In this document: positions 17,932 through 25,656 of the stretch, one piece after another | How positions within the stretch are numbered: the first letter of the stretch is position 1 | Layout of the letters: each line of letters opens with the position of its first letter | Source: Maribacter sp. BPC-D8 | GTDB taxonomy: Bacteria > Bacteroidota > Bacteroidia > Flavobacteriales > Flavobacteriaceae | DNA: 64,000 bases | Direction: 5' to 3' | NCBI RefSeq assembly: GCF_035207705.1 | Contig: NZ_CP128187.1 | Location: 3,410,001 to 3,474,000, forward strand | Notes under the pieces: model-generated | What the model saw: only the letters and a program-made list of their open reading frames with translations | Database searches by the model: none | Told to the model about the DNA's origin: nothing | Program-made: the position numbers and the translations under genes

Positions 17932-18375
17932 CTATCTTTTGTAATAAACATAATCTGAGCTTATAGGTGTTTCATCATTATTTCTAAAATCTACAGCAAT
18001 TTGCCCTCTATGACTTGTAGAATGATTGATGATATGAAAAAGAATATCCTGCAAGGTATTGGTAAACAATCGCCCTTCGGTATTCTCATAATCTATACGC
18101 TTATCAAAATTATCGGCATTAGTAACTATTTCGAACGAACTACGTTGATTTTCATAATGAATATCTGCCCAGTCTTTTACATCATGTTCTTGCCAAACCT
18201 CGTAATCACTAGGTTTATTTAAAATTCTAGCGTTCCAAAGATGATGCGCATTTAATACATGGCTAAATAAGCGCATGGTTTCTGGCGGCACTACATTTAG
18301 TGTCAAACACTGTTCTATAAGTTTCTTGTTACAGTGAAAATTATAATCGAATATTTCATTAAAAAAAGTCTCCAT
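17932..18375 (-). CDS. DinB family protein
   Basis: A 147-residue four-helix-bundle protein of the DinB/YfiT superfamily, which includes metal-dependent thiol transferases and many uncharacterised members. The expected histidine triad is visible as HVLNAHHLWN (about residues 39-48) and HIINHSTSHRGQI near residue 115. It sits between an exported TIM-barrel gene (15 bp upstream) and the MFS permease (0 bp downstream), so it is in the same transcript, but its role in the sugar locus is unknown. Confidence 0.87.
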   Translation of the reverse strand: METFFNEIFDYNFHCNKKLIEQCLTLNVVPPETMRLFSHVLNAHHLWNARILNKPSDYEVWQEHDVKDWADIHYENQRSSFEIVTNADNFDKRIDYENTEGRLFTNTLQDILFHIINHSTSHRGQIAVDFRNNDETPISSDYVYYKR

Positions 18376-18390
18376 AAATCATACTCTTGA

Positions 18391-19383
18391 TTATTTTATT
18401 TCTTTTGCTGCTTTCAACAAAAGATCTCTAGTAGCAATTATACCATCTTCTTCACTAATTTCAGAACCTTCGTATTCTACTCCAATAAATCCGGTATAAC
18501 CTTCTTCTTTTACAATTTTTAGCATTTGTACGTAATCAATACCTGTATCATATCCGTCAGCATCAAAATTGTTAGATTTTGCACTTACTGCTTTAGCATA
18601 TGGCATTAATTCTTTCACGCCTTTGTACTTATCATACTCCTTTAAACAATCTCTACTTTCTGGCTTACGTTCAATACAGAAGTTTCCAAAATCAGGTAAG
18701 CTTCCACAGTTATCCATATTAACAGTTTTCATCACCTGAGCATGTAATTCTCCGTTAGATGATAATCCGCCATGGTTTTCTACCAATACATTAATATTCT
18801 TAGTTTTTGCATAAGTCGCTAATTTGGTAAGTCCGTCAACAGAATTCTTGATCCATTCTTCTGGAACGTTACTGCCATTGAGGTTAACTCTAATAGCATG
18901 GCAACCCATTGCTGCGGCCGCATCTACCCATTTTTTATGCTTCTCTACAGTTTCGTTTCTTTCAGCCTCATCATTGACAGCTAAATTACCTTGACCATCG
19001 ATCATGATCAACACATTCTTCATTCCGTATTTTTCAGCCTCTGCATTAGATTTTGCAACAAAATTTGCCATAGCCTCTTCAGAATAACCTGCTTCTTCTA
19101 ATTCAGGATTATATAGCTGACTTACATATTCTAAACCGGTAAATCCCCAATCTTTAGCTTTTTCAGCAAAAGAATATGGATCGACGCCATCTTCTCTGAT
19201 CATTTTATGCATTGACCATTGTGCTAGAGATAATTTAAAAAATGGGGCAACATTACTGTCTTTTGCTACGACTTCAGAATTTTCCACTTTTTCTTTTTTA
19301 GTTTCCTTACACGCGTAAGTTCCTAATAACGAGATTCCAATACCCACAATAGAGGCAATTCGAATAAAACTTTTTCTTTTCAT
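18391..19383 (-). CDS. Exported lipoprotein, sugar phosphate isomerase/epimerase-like TIM barrel
   Basis: A 330-residue protein. The N-terminus (KRKSFIRIASIVGIGISLLGTYAC) is a lipoprotein signal with cysteine near residue 25, so the mature enzyme should sit on a periplasmic or surface membrane leaflet. The body is a xylose-isomerase-like TIM barrel: LSLAQWSMHKMI, YAKTKNINVLVENHGG, GSLPDFGNFC and GFIGVEYEGSE give the metal-binding acidic and histidine positions. It is first gene of the operon with DinB, MFS and Gfo/Idh genes, and divergent from GMC gene 2. The leader at 19391-19410 has the CAACAA motif. An exported isomerase implies keto-sugar chemistry in the periplasm. Confidence 0.85.
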   Translation of the reverse strand: MKRKSFIRIASIVGIGISLLGTYACKETKKEKVENSEVVAKDSNVAPFFKLSLAQWSMHKMIREDGVDPYSFAEKAKDWGFTGLEYVSQLYNPELEEAGYSEEAMANFVAKSNAEAEKYGMKNVLIMIDGQGNLAVNDEAERNETVEKHKKWVDAAAAMGCHAIRVNLNGSNVPEEWIKNSVDGLTKLATYAKTKNINVLVENHGGLSSNGELHAQVMKTVNMDNCGSLPDFGNFCIERKPESRDCLKEYDKYKGVKELMPYAKAVSAKSNNFDADGYDTGIDYVQMLKIVKEEGYTGFIGVEYEGSEISEEDGIIATRDLLLKAAKEIK

Positions 19384-19455
19384 TTTTGGTAGTTTGTTGT
19401 TGTTTGAAATATAACCCTAACTGTTGACGTTAAAATTATGAATTGATACATTATT

Positions 19456-19470
19456 CTAACTTAACGTTAG
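19456..19470. promoter_or_regulatory. Possible operator between divergent sugar-locus operons
   Basis: A 15-bp inverted repeat, CTAAC-TTAAC-GTTAG, lies near the middle of the 172-bp divergent intergenic region between the TIM-barrel operon (leftward) and the GMC/small-subunit operon (rightward). It is a plausible regulator binding site, but no regulator gene is nearby. Confidence 0.3.
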
Positions 19471-19555
19471 TAATAGCGAATTTCGCAAGAATAATGGACT
19501 TTAAATGTATAGAATTAATTTTATATTTAATAAATTTAGAGATTAAACAACTTTT

Positions 19556-21268
19556 ATGAGCAAATTTTATTATAACGAAGAACAAGAGTCTTACGACGCA
19601 ATTGTTGTAGGTACTGGAATAAGTGGTGGTTGGGCCGCAAAAGAACTATGCGAGGCAGGCCTTAAAACCCTAGTTTTAGAACGTGGTAGAATGGTCAAAC
19701 ACATTGATGACTATGAGACTGCTAATAAAGACCCTTGGGATTTCCCAAATGCGGGTCAACCGACAAAAGAAATCATAGCGCAACAACCAAAGCAAAATAG
19801 AACAGGTTACACCACAAACCAAGCAAGTAATATGTGGTTTGTAAATGACTTAAAGCACCCATACAACGAAACAAAGAGATTTGATTGGATGAGAGGGTAT
19901 CACCTAGGTGGTCGTTCGCTACAGTGGGGTCGTCAAAGTTATCGTTTAAGTGATATTGATTTTGGAGCAAATAAAAAAGAGAACATTGCCGTAGATTGGC
20001 CTGTTCGTTATAAAGACATCGCGCCTTGGTATGATAAGGTTGAAACCTTTATCGGTGTAAGTGGCGAAAACCTAGGCTTAGAACAATTACCTGATGGTCA
20101 ATTTTTACCAATGATGGACCTGAATTGTGTAGAGCAAGAATTCAGAGAAAAAGTTGCAGAGAATTTCGATGGGCGTGTAGTAACTGCTGGTAGAACAGCA
20201 CACCTTACAGGTACCAAGCAATTTGACGGAAGAAGCAAATGTCAATTTAGAAACAGATGTATAAGAGGGTGTCCTTTTGGAGCTTACTTCAGTAGTTTGT
20301 CTTCGACATTACCAGCAGCTGAGGCTACAGGTAATATGACTCTTAGACCAGATTCTATTGTACATGAGGTTATGTATGATCCTAAGACAAAGAAAGCTAC
20401 AGGTGTAAAGGTAATTGATGCCAATACTAAAGAAACTTTTGAATTTAAGGCAAAGGTTATTTTCTTATGTGCATCTACTATTGCATCTACTTCTATATTA
20501 ATGCAATCGAAATCAGAAACCTTCCCTAACGGTATGGGTAATCAATCTGACCAATTGGGCCGTAATATAATGGACCACCAACTTCAAGTAGGAGCTTCTG
20601 GTAAATTTGACGGATTTGAAGATAAATATTATAAAGGAAGAAAACCTAGTGGAATCTACATTCCTAGATTTAGAAACCTAGGCGGAGATTCTGATAGAGA
20701 AGATTACATAAGAGGATTTGGTTATCAAGGTAGTGCCTCTAGAGGTAACTGGGAAGAATCTATTGCCGAACTATCTCACGGTAAAGAATTAAAAGATGCT
20801 GTTTTAAAGCCAGGCGGATGGACGTTTGGTATGATGGGCTTTGGAGAAGTTCTACCCTACGAAAACAACAGATTTACATTAGACTACGACAAATTAGACG
20901 ATTGGGGTCTACCAACGGTTACTTTTGATGCTGAGCTTCAAGAAAACGAACTTAAAATGCGTAAAGACATTTTAGAGTCGGCTGTTGATATGTTAGAAAA
21001 AGCCGGACTTAGAGATGTAAAAGGATATGATAACGAGAGTGCTTTAGGTTTAGGTATACATGAAATGGGAACTGCCCGTATGGGAAGAAACAGAAAAACA
21101 TCTGTTCTTAACGGAAACAACCAATTACATGATGTATCTAATGTTTATGTAACAGACGGGTCATTTATGACCTCTGCTAGTTGTGTAAACCCATCACTAA
21201 CTTACATGGCCTTTACGGCTAGAGCTGCAGACCATGCAGTTAAAGAACTTAAAAAAGGAAACATATAA
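19556..21268 (+). CDS. GMC-family FAD-dependent oxidoreductase, large subunit
   Basis: A 570-residue paralogue of the GMC enzyme at 13106, with the same FAD fold (IVVGTGISGGWAAKEL near residue 15), the cysteine-rich CQFRNRCIRGCPFGAYF, and the C-terminal HEMGTARMG and CVNPSLTYMAFTARAA blocks. Its stop overlaps the start of a gluconate-2-dehydrogenase subunit 3-type gene (TAATG), so the two form a translationally coupled pair. In the known family this pairing makes a periplasmic dehydrogenase that passes electrons to cytochrome c or quinone. The large subunit has no signal of its own and would be carried by the Tat signal of the small one. Glucoside 3-dehydrogenase activity is inferred from the DUF1080 neighbours. 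Confidence 0.92.
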   Translation: MSKFYYNEEQESYDAIVVGTGISGGWAAKELCEAGLKTLVLERGRMVKHIDDYETANKDPWDFPNAGQPTKEIIAQQPKQNRTGYTTNQASNMWFVNDLKHPYNETKRFDWMRGYHLGGRSLQWGRQSYRLSDIDFGANKKENIAVDWPVRYKDIAPWYDKVETFIGVSGENLGLEQLPDGQFLPMMDLNCVEQEFREKVAENFDGRVVTAGRTAHLTGTKQFDGRSKCQFRNRCIRGCPFGAYFSSLSSTLPAAEATGNMTLRPDSIVHEVMYDPKTKKATGVKVIDANTKETFEFKAKVIFLCASTIASTSILMQSKSETFPNGMGNQSDQLGRNIMDHQLQVGASGKFDGFEDKYYKGRKPSGIYIPRFRNLGGDSDREDYIRGFGYQGSASRGNWEESIAELSHGKELKDAVLKPGGWTFGMMGFGEVLPYENNRFTLDYDKLDDWGLPTVTFDAELQENELKMRKDILESAVDMLEKAGLRDVKGYDNESALGLGIHEMGTARMGRNRKTSVLNGNNQLHDVSNVYVTDGSFMTSASCVNPSLTYMAFTARAADHAVKELKKGNI

Positions 21269-21915
21269 TGGATAGAAGACGCGTATTAAAAAATATGGGT
21301 ATGTCACTTGGATATATGGTGGCCACCCCAACTTTATTATCAATTGTTCAAAGCTGTAAAAGTGAGCCAGCCCTTACTTGGACACCTGAATTTTTAGCTC
21401 AAAATGAAGGGTCTGTTCTTTCAAAATTGGTGAATCTTATTTTACCAAAAACAGATACTCCTTCTGCTACAGAAGTACAAGTTGATATTTTTATTGACAG
21501 GTTTGCCAAAGATGTAATGGAAAAGGAACAACAAGATTTCTTTAAAATGTCTATGAACAAATTTATCGATAAAGCCTTGGCCGATTCTGGTAAAGAAAAA
21601 GCTGAAGATTTAACTGCTGAAGATTTAGAACCAGTTTTAGCAAGCTCTTTGAAATACAATAAGGATCAACAGACTGAAATGTTTGAGTCTATTAATAACT
21701 ACACAAAGGCTATTACCGATGGCGGTACTGCTAAGTTAGATGACGAAGTTTCAAGATTTGCATTTGCCAATAACCTAAGAGGTATGACTATTTGGGGCTA
21801 TAAAGCTTCTGAATATGTAGGCGAAGAGGTTTTAGCTTATTTACCTGTACCAGGAGAATATGTACCTTGTGGTGACCTACAAGAGCTTACTGGCGGTAAG
21901 GCATGGTCCTTATAA
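21268..21915 (+). CDS. Gluconate 2-dehydrogenase subunit 3 family protein (Tat-exported small subunit)
   Basis: A 215-residue small subunit of a GMC-type membrane-linked dehydrogenase. The N-terminus DRRRVLKNMGMSLGYMV is a twin-arginine signal, and IVQSC at residues 27-31 looks like a lipobox, so the complex may be a Tat-exported lipoprotein. The body is helical (LSKLVNLILPKTDTPSA, DIFIDRFAKDVM) as in the subunit 3 family, and ends with a conserved WGYKASEYVGEEVLAYLP-like segment and a C-terminal KAWSL. It overlaps the large subunit by one base. It is the only small subunit in the locus although two large subunits are present. Confidence 0.88.
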   Translation: MDRRRVLKNMGMSLGYMVATPTLLSIVQSCKSEPALTWTPEFLAQNEGSVLSKLVNLILPKTDTPSATEVQVDIFIDRFAKDVMEKEQQDFFKMSMNKFIDKALADSGKEKAEDLTAEDLEPVLASSLKYNKDQQTEMFESINNYTKAITDGGTAKLDDEVSRFAFANNLRGMTIWGYKASEYVGEEVLAYLPVPGEYVPCGDLQELTGGKAWSL

Positions 21916-21936
21916 CCAAATAATATTCTAACATTT

Positions 21937-21978
21937 AATAGCCAAGAGCATGATTTATTATCGCTCTTGGCTATTTTC
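21937..21978 (+). terminator. Hairpin between the dehydrogenase pair and the TIM-barrel gene
   Basis: A 13-bp perfect stem (AATAGCCAAGAGC with GCTCTTGGCTATT) around a 13-nt loop, 21 bp after the small-subunit stop. The T run is short (TTTTC). It would reduce read-through into the gene at 21997. Confidence 0.65.
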
Positions 21979-21996
21979 ATTTAAAATACACAACTC

Positions 21997-22920
21997 ATGA
22001 AAAGAAGAAGTTTCATTCAAAAATCTGCATTAACTACCGGCGCACTTTCAGTAGCAAGTACTGTGTCATTTGCCAATACATTAACCAATAATACGGCAGC
22101 GCATAAATACAATTTAAAATATGCACCACATATTGGTATGTTTAAACACCTTGCCGGAGATGATCCTATTGATCAATTGAACTTTATGGCAGATCAAGGT
22201 TATACTGCTTTTGAAGATAATGAGATGCGCAAACGACCAATTGAGCAGCAAGAAAAAATGGCGGCAACCATGAAAAAACGTGGTATTGAAATGGGTGTTT
22301 TTGTAGCACATGAGATTCATTGGAAAACACCGAACCTAGCATCTGGAGATTTAATTAAACGAGAAGAGTTTTTAAATGATATAAAAAGCTCAATTGAAGT
22401 AGCCAAACGAGTTAATGCAAAATGGATGACCGTAGTACCAGGTCATTTAGACCTAAAACTACGCATGGGCTACCAAACTGCCAATGTTATAGAAAGCCTT
22501 AGGCAGGCATCTGCATTATTAGAACCACATAATATTATCATGGTTTTAGAGCCATTGAATTTCAGAAATCATCCCGGGTTATTTTTGACCGACTCACCTC
22601 AAGCATTTGAAATATGTAGAGTTGTTAATTCACCTTCATGTAAAATTTTATTTGATATCTACCACCAACAGATTCAAGAAGGAAACCTAATTCCGAATAT
22701 GGAGGCATCTTGGTCTGAGATAGCTTATGTTCAGATAGGTGACAATCCTGGTAGAAATGAACCAACTAGTGGTGAAATCAATTACCATAATGTGTTTAAA
22801 TGGATACACGAACAGGGTTTTACAGGAGTATTGGGCATGGAACACGGAAACTCAAGAGACGGAAAAGAAGGCGAACAGGCCGTTATAGAAGCCTATAAAC
22901 AAGTGGATAGTTTTCTATAA
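21997..22920 (+). CDS. Tat-exported TIM-barrel protein, hydroxypyruvate isomerase-like
   Basis: A 307-residue protein with a twin-arginine signal (KRRSFIQKSALTTGALSVA, cleavage probably after VSFA) and a xylose-isomerase-like TIM barrel related to hydroxypyruvate isomerase. Metal-ligand segments include IMVLEPLNFRNHPG, ILFDIYHQQIQEGN, YVQIGDNPGRNEP and GVLGMEHGNS, which match the Hyi pattern well. Cytoplasmic Hyi enzymes lack export signals, so this one is probably a periplasmic sugar or keto-sugar isomerase acting with the dehydrogenase encoded just upstream. Confidence 0.87.
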   Translation: MKRRSFIQKSALTTGALSVASTVSFANTLTNNTAAHKYNLKYAPHIGMFKHLAGDDPIDQLNFMADQGYTAFEDNEMRKRPIEQQEKMAATMKKRGIEMGVFVAHEIHWKTPNLASGDLIKREEFLNDIKSSIEVAKRVNAKWMTVVPGHLDLKLRMGYQTANVIESLRQASALLEPHNIIMVLEPLNFRNHPGLFLTDSPQAFEICRVVNSPSCKILFDIYHQQIQEGNLIPNMEASWSEIAYVQIGDNPGRNEPTSGEINYHNVFKWIHEQGFTGVLGMEHGNSRDGKEGEQAVIEAYKQVDSFL

Positions 22921-22950
22921 TTAGCATTTAATACATTTATAAGAGATCAA

Positions 22951-22999
22951 AAGATGCATTTCATCGAAAATATTATAACTATTCGATGAAATGCATTTT
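22951..22999 (+). terminator. Intrinsic terminator after the TIM-barrel gene
   Basis: A 15-bp perfect stem (ATGCATTTCATCGAA, 22954-22968, with TTCGATGAAATGCAT, 22982-22996) extended by A-T and G-T pairs and followed by TTTTC. It separates the sugar locus from the small membrane protein genes that follow. Confidence 0.78.
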
Positions 23000-23039
23000 C
23001 ATAATGTAAGAATTTACTTACTTATTCGTTCTTTTGTAT

Positions 23040-23240
23040 ATGTCCCAATACCTACACACATTACTCGTCTATGCCGTTTTGCTTTTGGCATCAAAAATAT
23101 CTTTTTATATCTATAAAAAGATAAAGTCAAATTCGTTTGAATTATTTCAAATGCGACTACAATATAAATGGTTCAATTTTAAAAGTACCGTTAAACTAAC
23201 TTATTATAGTCTTTTTAATGATACCATTCATTTTCCATAA
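23040..23240 (+). CDS. Small predicted membrane protein (66 aa)
   Basis: A short frame starting at ATG 23040 (a TTG two codons earlier is possible). It has one N-terminal hydrophobic helix (YLHTLLVYAVLLLASKISFY) followed by a basic, aromatic C-terminal region (YIYKKIKSNSFELFQMRLQYK). Its first 26 residues resemble those of the 29-residue frame at 23291 (M..Y...L..YA..LL.S pattern, 9 identities by eye without gaps). It lies in a unit isolated by terminators on both sides. No known family is recognised, and coding status rests on the paired resemblance and layout. Confidence 0.5.
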   Translation: MSQYLHTLLVYAVLLLASKISFYIYKKIKSNSFELFQMRLQYKWFNFKSTVKLTYYSLFNDTIHFP

Positions 23241-23290
23241 TCCAAAATCGATTTTCATGCGTATATAATTTATACTCTAATACTTAAGCT

Positions 23291-23380
23291 ATGGAAAACT
23301 ACATCACAATATTGATGATTTACGCGGCAGCGTTGTTATTTTCGACTGTATTAAAGCCGTATATCAAAAACGACAAATAA
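23291..23380 (+). CDS. Very small predicted membrane protein (29 aa)
   Basis: An ATG-started frame of 29 residues: hydrophobic stretch YITILMIYAAALLFSTVL then a basic tail KPYIKNDK. It begins 50 bp after the 66-residue membrane protein gene and ends 35 bp before a strong terminator. The resemblance of its hydrophobic helix to that of the upstream gene product suggests tandem duplication of a single-span membrane peptide. No family was recognised. Confidence 0.5.
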   Translation: MENYITILMIYAAALLFSTVLKPYIKNDK

Positions 23381-23840
23381 GATTCCCCTTACTTAACCTC
23401 GGCTTAGCCGTATATAAAAAAGACCCCATTAATGGGGTCTTTTTTATTTCTTATTCAATAATTATTTTCCTACTACTTCTTAAAGTTTAGCAATCAAATT
23501 ATTGTAGATGTAAATTTGAATACTACAATCTTCCTTTTCTATAAAACTCACGAATAAAAAAGCTACTATTTAAAATTTAGCAACAACGGTAATTTTTATA
23601 ACCGTTACAAAAACATATTGAAGATTAAAAATAGGTAAGTAGATTGACATTTTATATAAAAATGTACGGCCCCACTAATGCTTCTATTATGAAAAATGCC
23701 CACCAAGCCTAATAAAGGTAGTTCCCCCGAAACCTTTTCTTAGAACGTAATCATACGACGAATCGTAGTTATACTTATTTTGGCGCTCAAACATTAGATA
23801 TAAGATAACATACACTACCTTATAAAGAACCGTACTAAAT
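23381..23840. other. Intergenic region (460 bp), no gene seen
   Basis: Apart from the terminator at its left end, this region has only short frames interrupted by stops. A 22-base imperfect palindrome-like element AACGGT...ACCGTT occurs near 23585-23606 and could be a protein-binding site. No RNA gene was recognised. Confidence 0.5.
23416..23445 (+). terminator. Intrinsic terminator of the small membrane protein unit
   Basis: AAAAAAGACCCC pairs with GGGGTCTTTTTT around an ATTAAT loop, with flanking A and T runs. It is almost symmetrical, so it can act on both strands. Confidence 0.88.
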
Positions 23841-24398
23841 TTAAATTTTTATTTCTGCATTAAAAAAACCTTCAACATTCAAAGATTCTCCGTCAGCATT
23901 TTTTAATTGTACTTCTAACTTGCCATTGACCTTGTTAGAAAAACTTTCGGTGATTGTAATATCACCAGATTTAATAAAAAAAGGTAGTTCACTAATACCT
24001 CCCAAATCTGCAAAACCGTAAACACCGTTAAACTTATTAAGCAAACGATCTAAATTCTTTATTTTATGTACACCTACTGGTACATCATGACTCATTTTTG
24101 TTTTGGAAGCTATAATAAACTCTAAAGTTTGTTTCTTCCTATCATTTCCAGAACTAAAACTCAACAACAACTTGTCTATTGTATTACCGAATTTGTCCTC
24201 TTCAATTTCCTTTGTAAAGCTGGCTATGCCATTTAAATGAAAACTTAATTCACCATCAATATTAAAACTACATGTACCTTTTTCAACTCTTGTGCTTTCA
24301 AAATCACTTTTTGTTCCTCCTGAAAGCAAAATAAAGGGTACAATTCCGAAAAAAAATATTTTTAAAAACTTAGCTATAAACTGAATTATCTTAAACAT
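23841..24398 (-). CDS. Hypothetical exported/membrane-anchored protein
   Basis: A 185-residue protein not assigned to a family. An N-terminal hydrophobic segment (FLKIFFFGIVPFILLSGG, about residues 11-28) acts as signal or anchor. The rest is predicted beta-rich with alternating pattern (GTCSFNIDGELSFHLNGIASF, KVNGKLEVQLKNADGESLNVEGFFNAEIKI in pieces) and two near-repeats of the type G-x-L/F-x-F-x-x-x-G, resembling small lipid- or matrix-associated beta-sandwich proteins. It is 21 bp from the stop of a small exported protein gene on the same strand, so the two form a probable operon. Confidence 0.65.
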   Translation of the reverse strand: MFKIIQFIAKFLKIFFFGIVPFILLSGGTKSDFESTRVEKGTCSFNIDGELSFHLNGIASFTKEIEEDKFGNTIDKLLLSFSSGNDRKKQTLEFIIASKTKMSHDVPVGVHKIKNLDRLLNKFNGVYGFADLGGISELPFFIKSGDITITESFSNKVNGKLEVQLKNADGESLNVEGFFNAEIKI

Positions 24399-24419
24399 AG
24401 TTGTAAGAAAGAGTTATAG

Positions 24420-24560
24420 TCAAGGTTTAACAATATTTGGTTTCTGAACCTCCATTACCACCGTCATATTTTCATTCACCCCATCTTCATCTTGCATAAA
24501 TTGCGAAGCGACCATTAAGACCACAATAAATAATGCTAACATTAGACCGCACTTTTTCAT
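24420..24560 (-). CDS. Small hydrophobic exported protein (46 aa)
   Basis: A frame beginning at ATG 24560: KKCGLMLALFIVVLMVASQF is a signal or anchor helix, then an acidic and polar tail (MQDEDGVNENMTVVMEVQKP). The open frame extends 44 codons upstream to 24692, but that part is unlike a protein start and would bury the hydrophobic segment, so I choose the internal ATG. It precedes the hypothetical exported gene at 23841 by 21 bp. Function unknown. Confidence 0.5.
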   Translation of the reverse strand: MKKCGLMLALFIVVLMVASQFMQDEDGVNENMTVVMEVQKPNIVKP

Positions 24561-24868
24561 GTCAATTTGATTTATAACATACTGAAGTTCTTTGCTAAAG
24601 ATAATTTTAAGCTGAAAAAGCATAGGTCTATATTGTATAACCTGTCTCTTTTTATGTATAATCGGAAAACGAAATTCTAACACAACGAACAAATAAGATG
24701 ATTTGTAGTCTTTTTCTCTCTAAAAACAAGGGTTAAGACATTATTTACCCCTTTGCTACTTTAATATACCGATTACACTAAAATATCATCCATTGATACA
24801 AATTCGATTATGAAAGCCCCACAAACCCGTAATTTTTCATAACTTTCTAACTTGATACCCGATCTTTT

Positions 24869-25603
24869 ATGTTACAAGCTGTAATAGTTGATGATGAAAT
24901 TAAAGCCCTGCAGAGCCTAACGTGGGAGCTTACCAACTTCAGCGACGAAATCAATGTTATCGCCTCATTTACGAATCCGAATGAAGCACTTTTATACTTA
25001 GAAAAAAATACTCCTGATTGTCTTTTTTTAGATATCGAAATGCCTACTATGGATGGCTTTCAGTTTATTAAAAAACTCACCAATAAGAATTTTCCTGTAG
25101 TAATCACCACCGCTTATAATCAATATGCCTTAAAAGCTATCAAAAGTCAGGCTTTAGACTATCTATTAAAGCCGATAGATACCGATGATTTAGAAGAAAC
25201 CATTGTTAAGATCAAAAAATTTAATAGCAAGAATTTTTCTGTTGAGAAATTAGAAATGGCACTTTTAAATTATAACTCTAGGTCAATACATAAACGTATT
25301 ACATTAAACACCGATGGTAAATTATTATTTTTGGAGAGCGATGAGATTCTTTATGCCGAATCTGACGGTAATTACAGCACCATATTTTTAACCGACGGTC
25401 AAAAAATAGTACTTACCAAGAAACTAAAGGAAGTCAATGAGTTGCTTCCGGCAGATTCTTTTTTTAGAATTCACAATTCATATATCATCAACCTAAATAA
25501 AATAAAGGAATTTTTAAAGACTGATGGTTACGTGGTTTTAAAGTCTAATCATAAAATACCTGTCTCAAGACAAAAAAAATCAGATTTTTTAGATATGTTG
25601 TAG
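24869..25603 (+). CDS. LytTR-type response regulator
   Basis: A 244-residue two-component response regulator. The receiver domain (residues 1-120) has DDE at 8-10, phospho-acceptor D55 in LFLDIEMP, and the conserved K101 in DYLLKPID. The C-terminal LytTR DNA-binding domain (about 140-244) shows FLESDEILYAESDGNYSTIF and FFRIHNSYIINLNKI. The histidine kinase gene follows 53 bp downstream on the same strand, and the kinase is of the LytS/His_kinase type that normally pairs with LytTR regulators, so the two should form a system. Confidence 0.95.
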   Translation: MLQAVIVDDEIKALQSLTWELTNFSDEINVIASFTNPNEALLYLEKNTPDCLFLDIEMPTMDGFQFIKKLTNKNFPVVITTAYNQYALKAIKSQALDYLLKPIDTDDLEETIVKIKKFNSKNFSVEKLEMALLNYNSRSIHKRITLNTDGKLLFLESDEILYAESDGNYSTIFLTDGQKIVLTKKLKEVNELLPADSFFRIHNSYIINLNKIKEFLKTDGYVVLKSNHKIPVSRQKKSDFLDML

Positions 25604-25656
25604 CATTACAATAGCAAGTTCAATAACCAATCTTAAGCTTATATTTAAATTCTATA

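Noticed and set aside
10302..22920. Classical polysaccharide utilisation locus
   Set aside because: The region has DUF1080 lipoproteins, dehydrogenases and isomerases but no SusC/SusD pair, glycoside hydrolase or sulfatase, so the PUL label is not supported.
24561..24692. Upstream extension of the small exported protein gene at 24420
   Set aside because: The extra 44 residues are basic and unlike a signal peptide. The internal ATG at 24560 gives a proper hydrophobic N-terminus, so the longer form was discarded.
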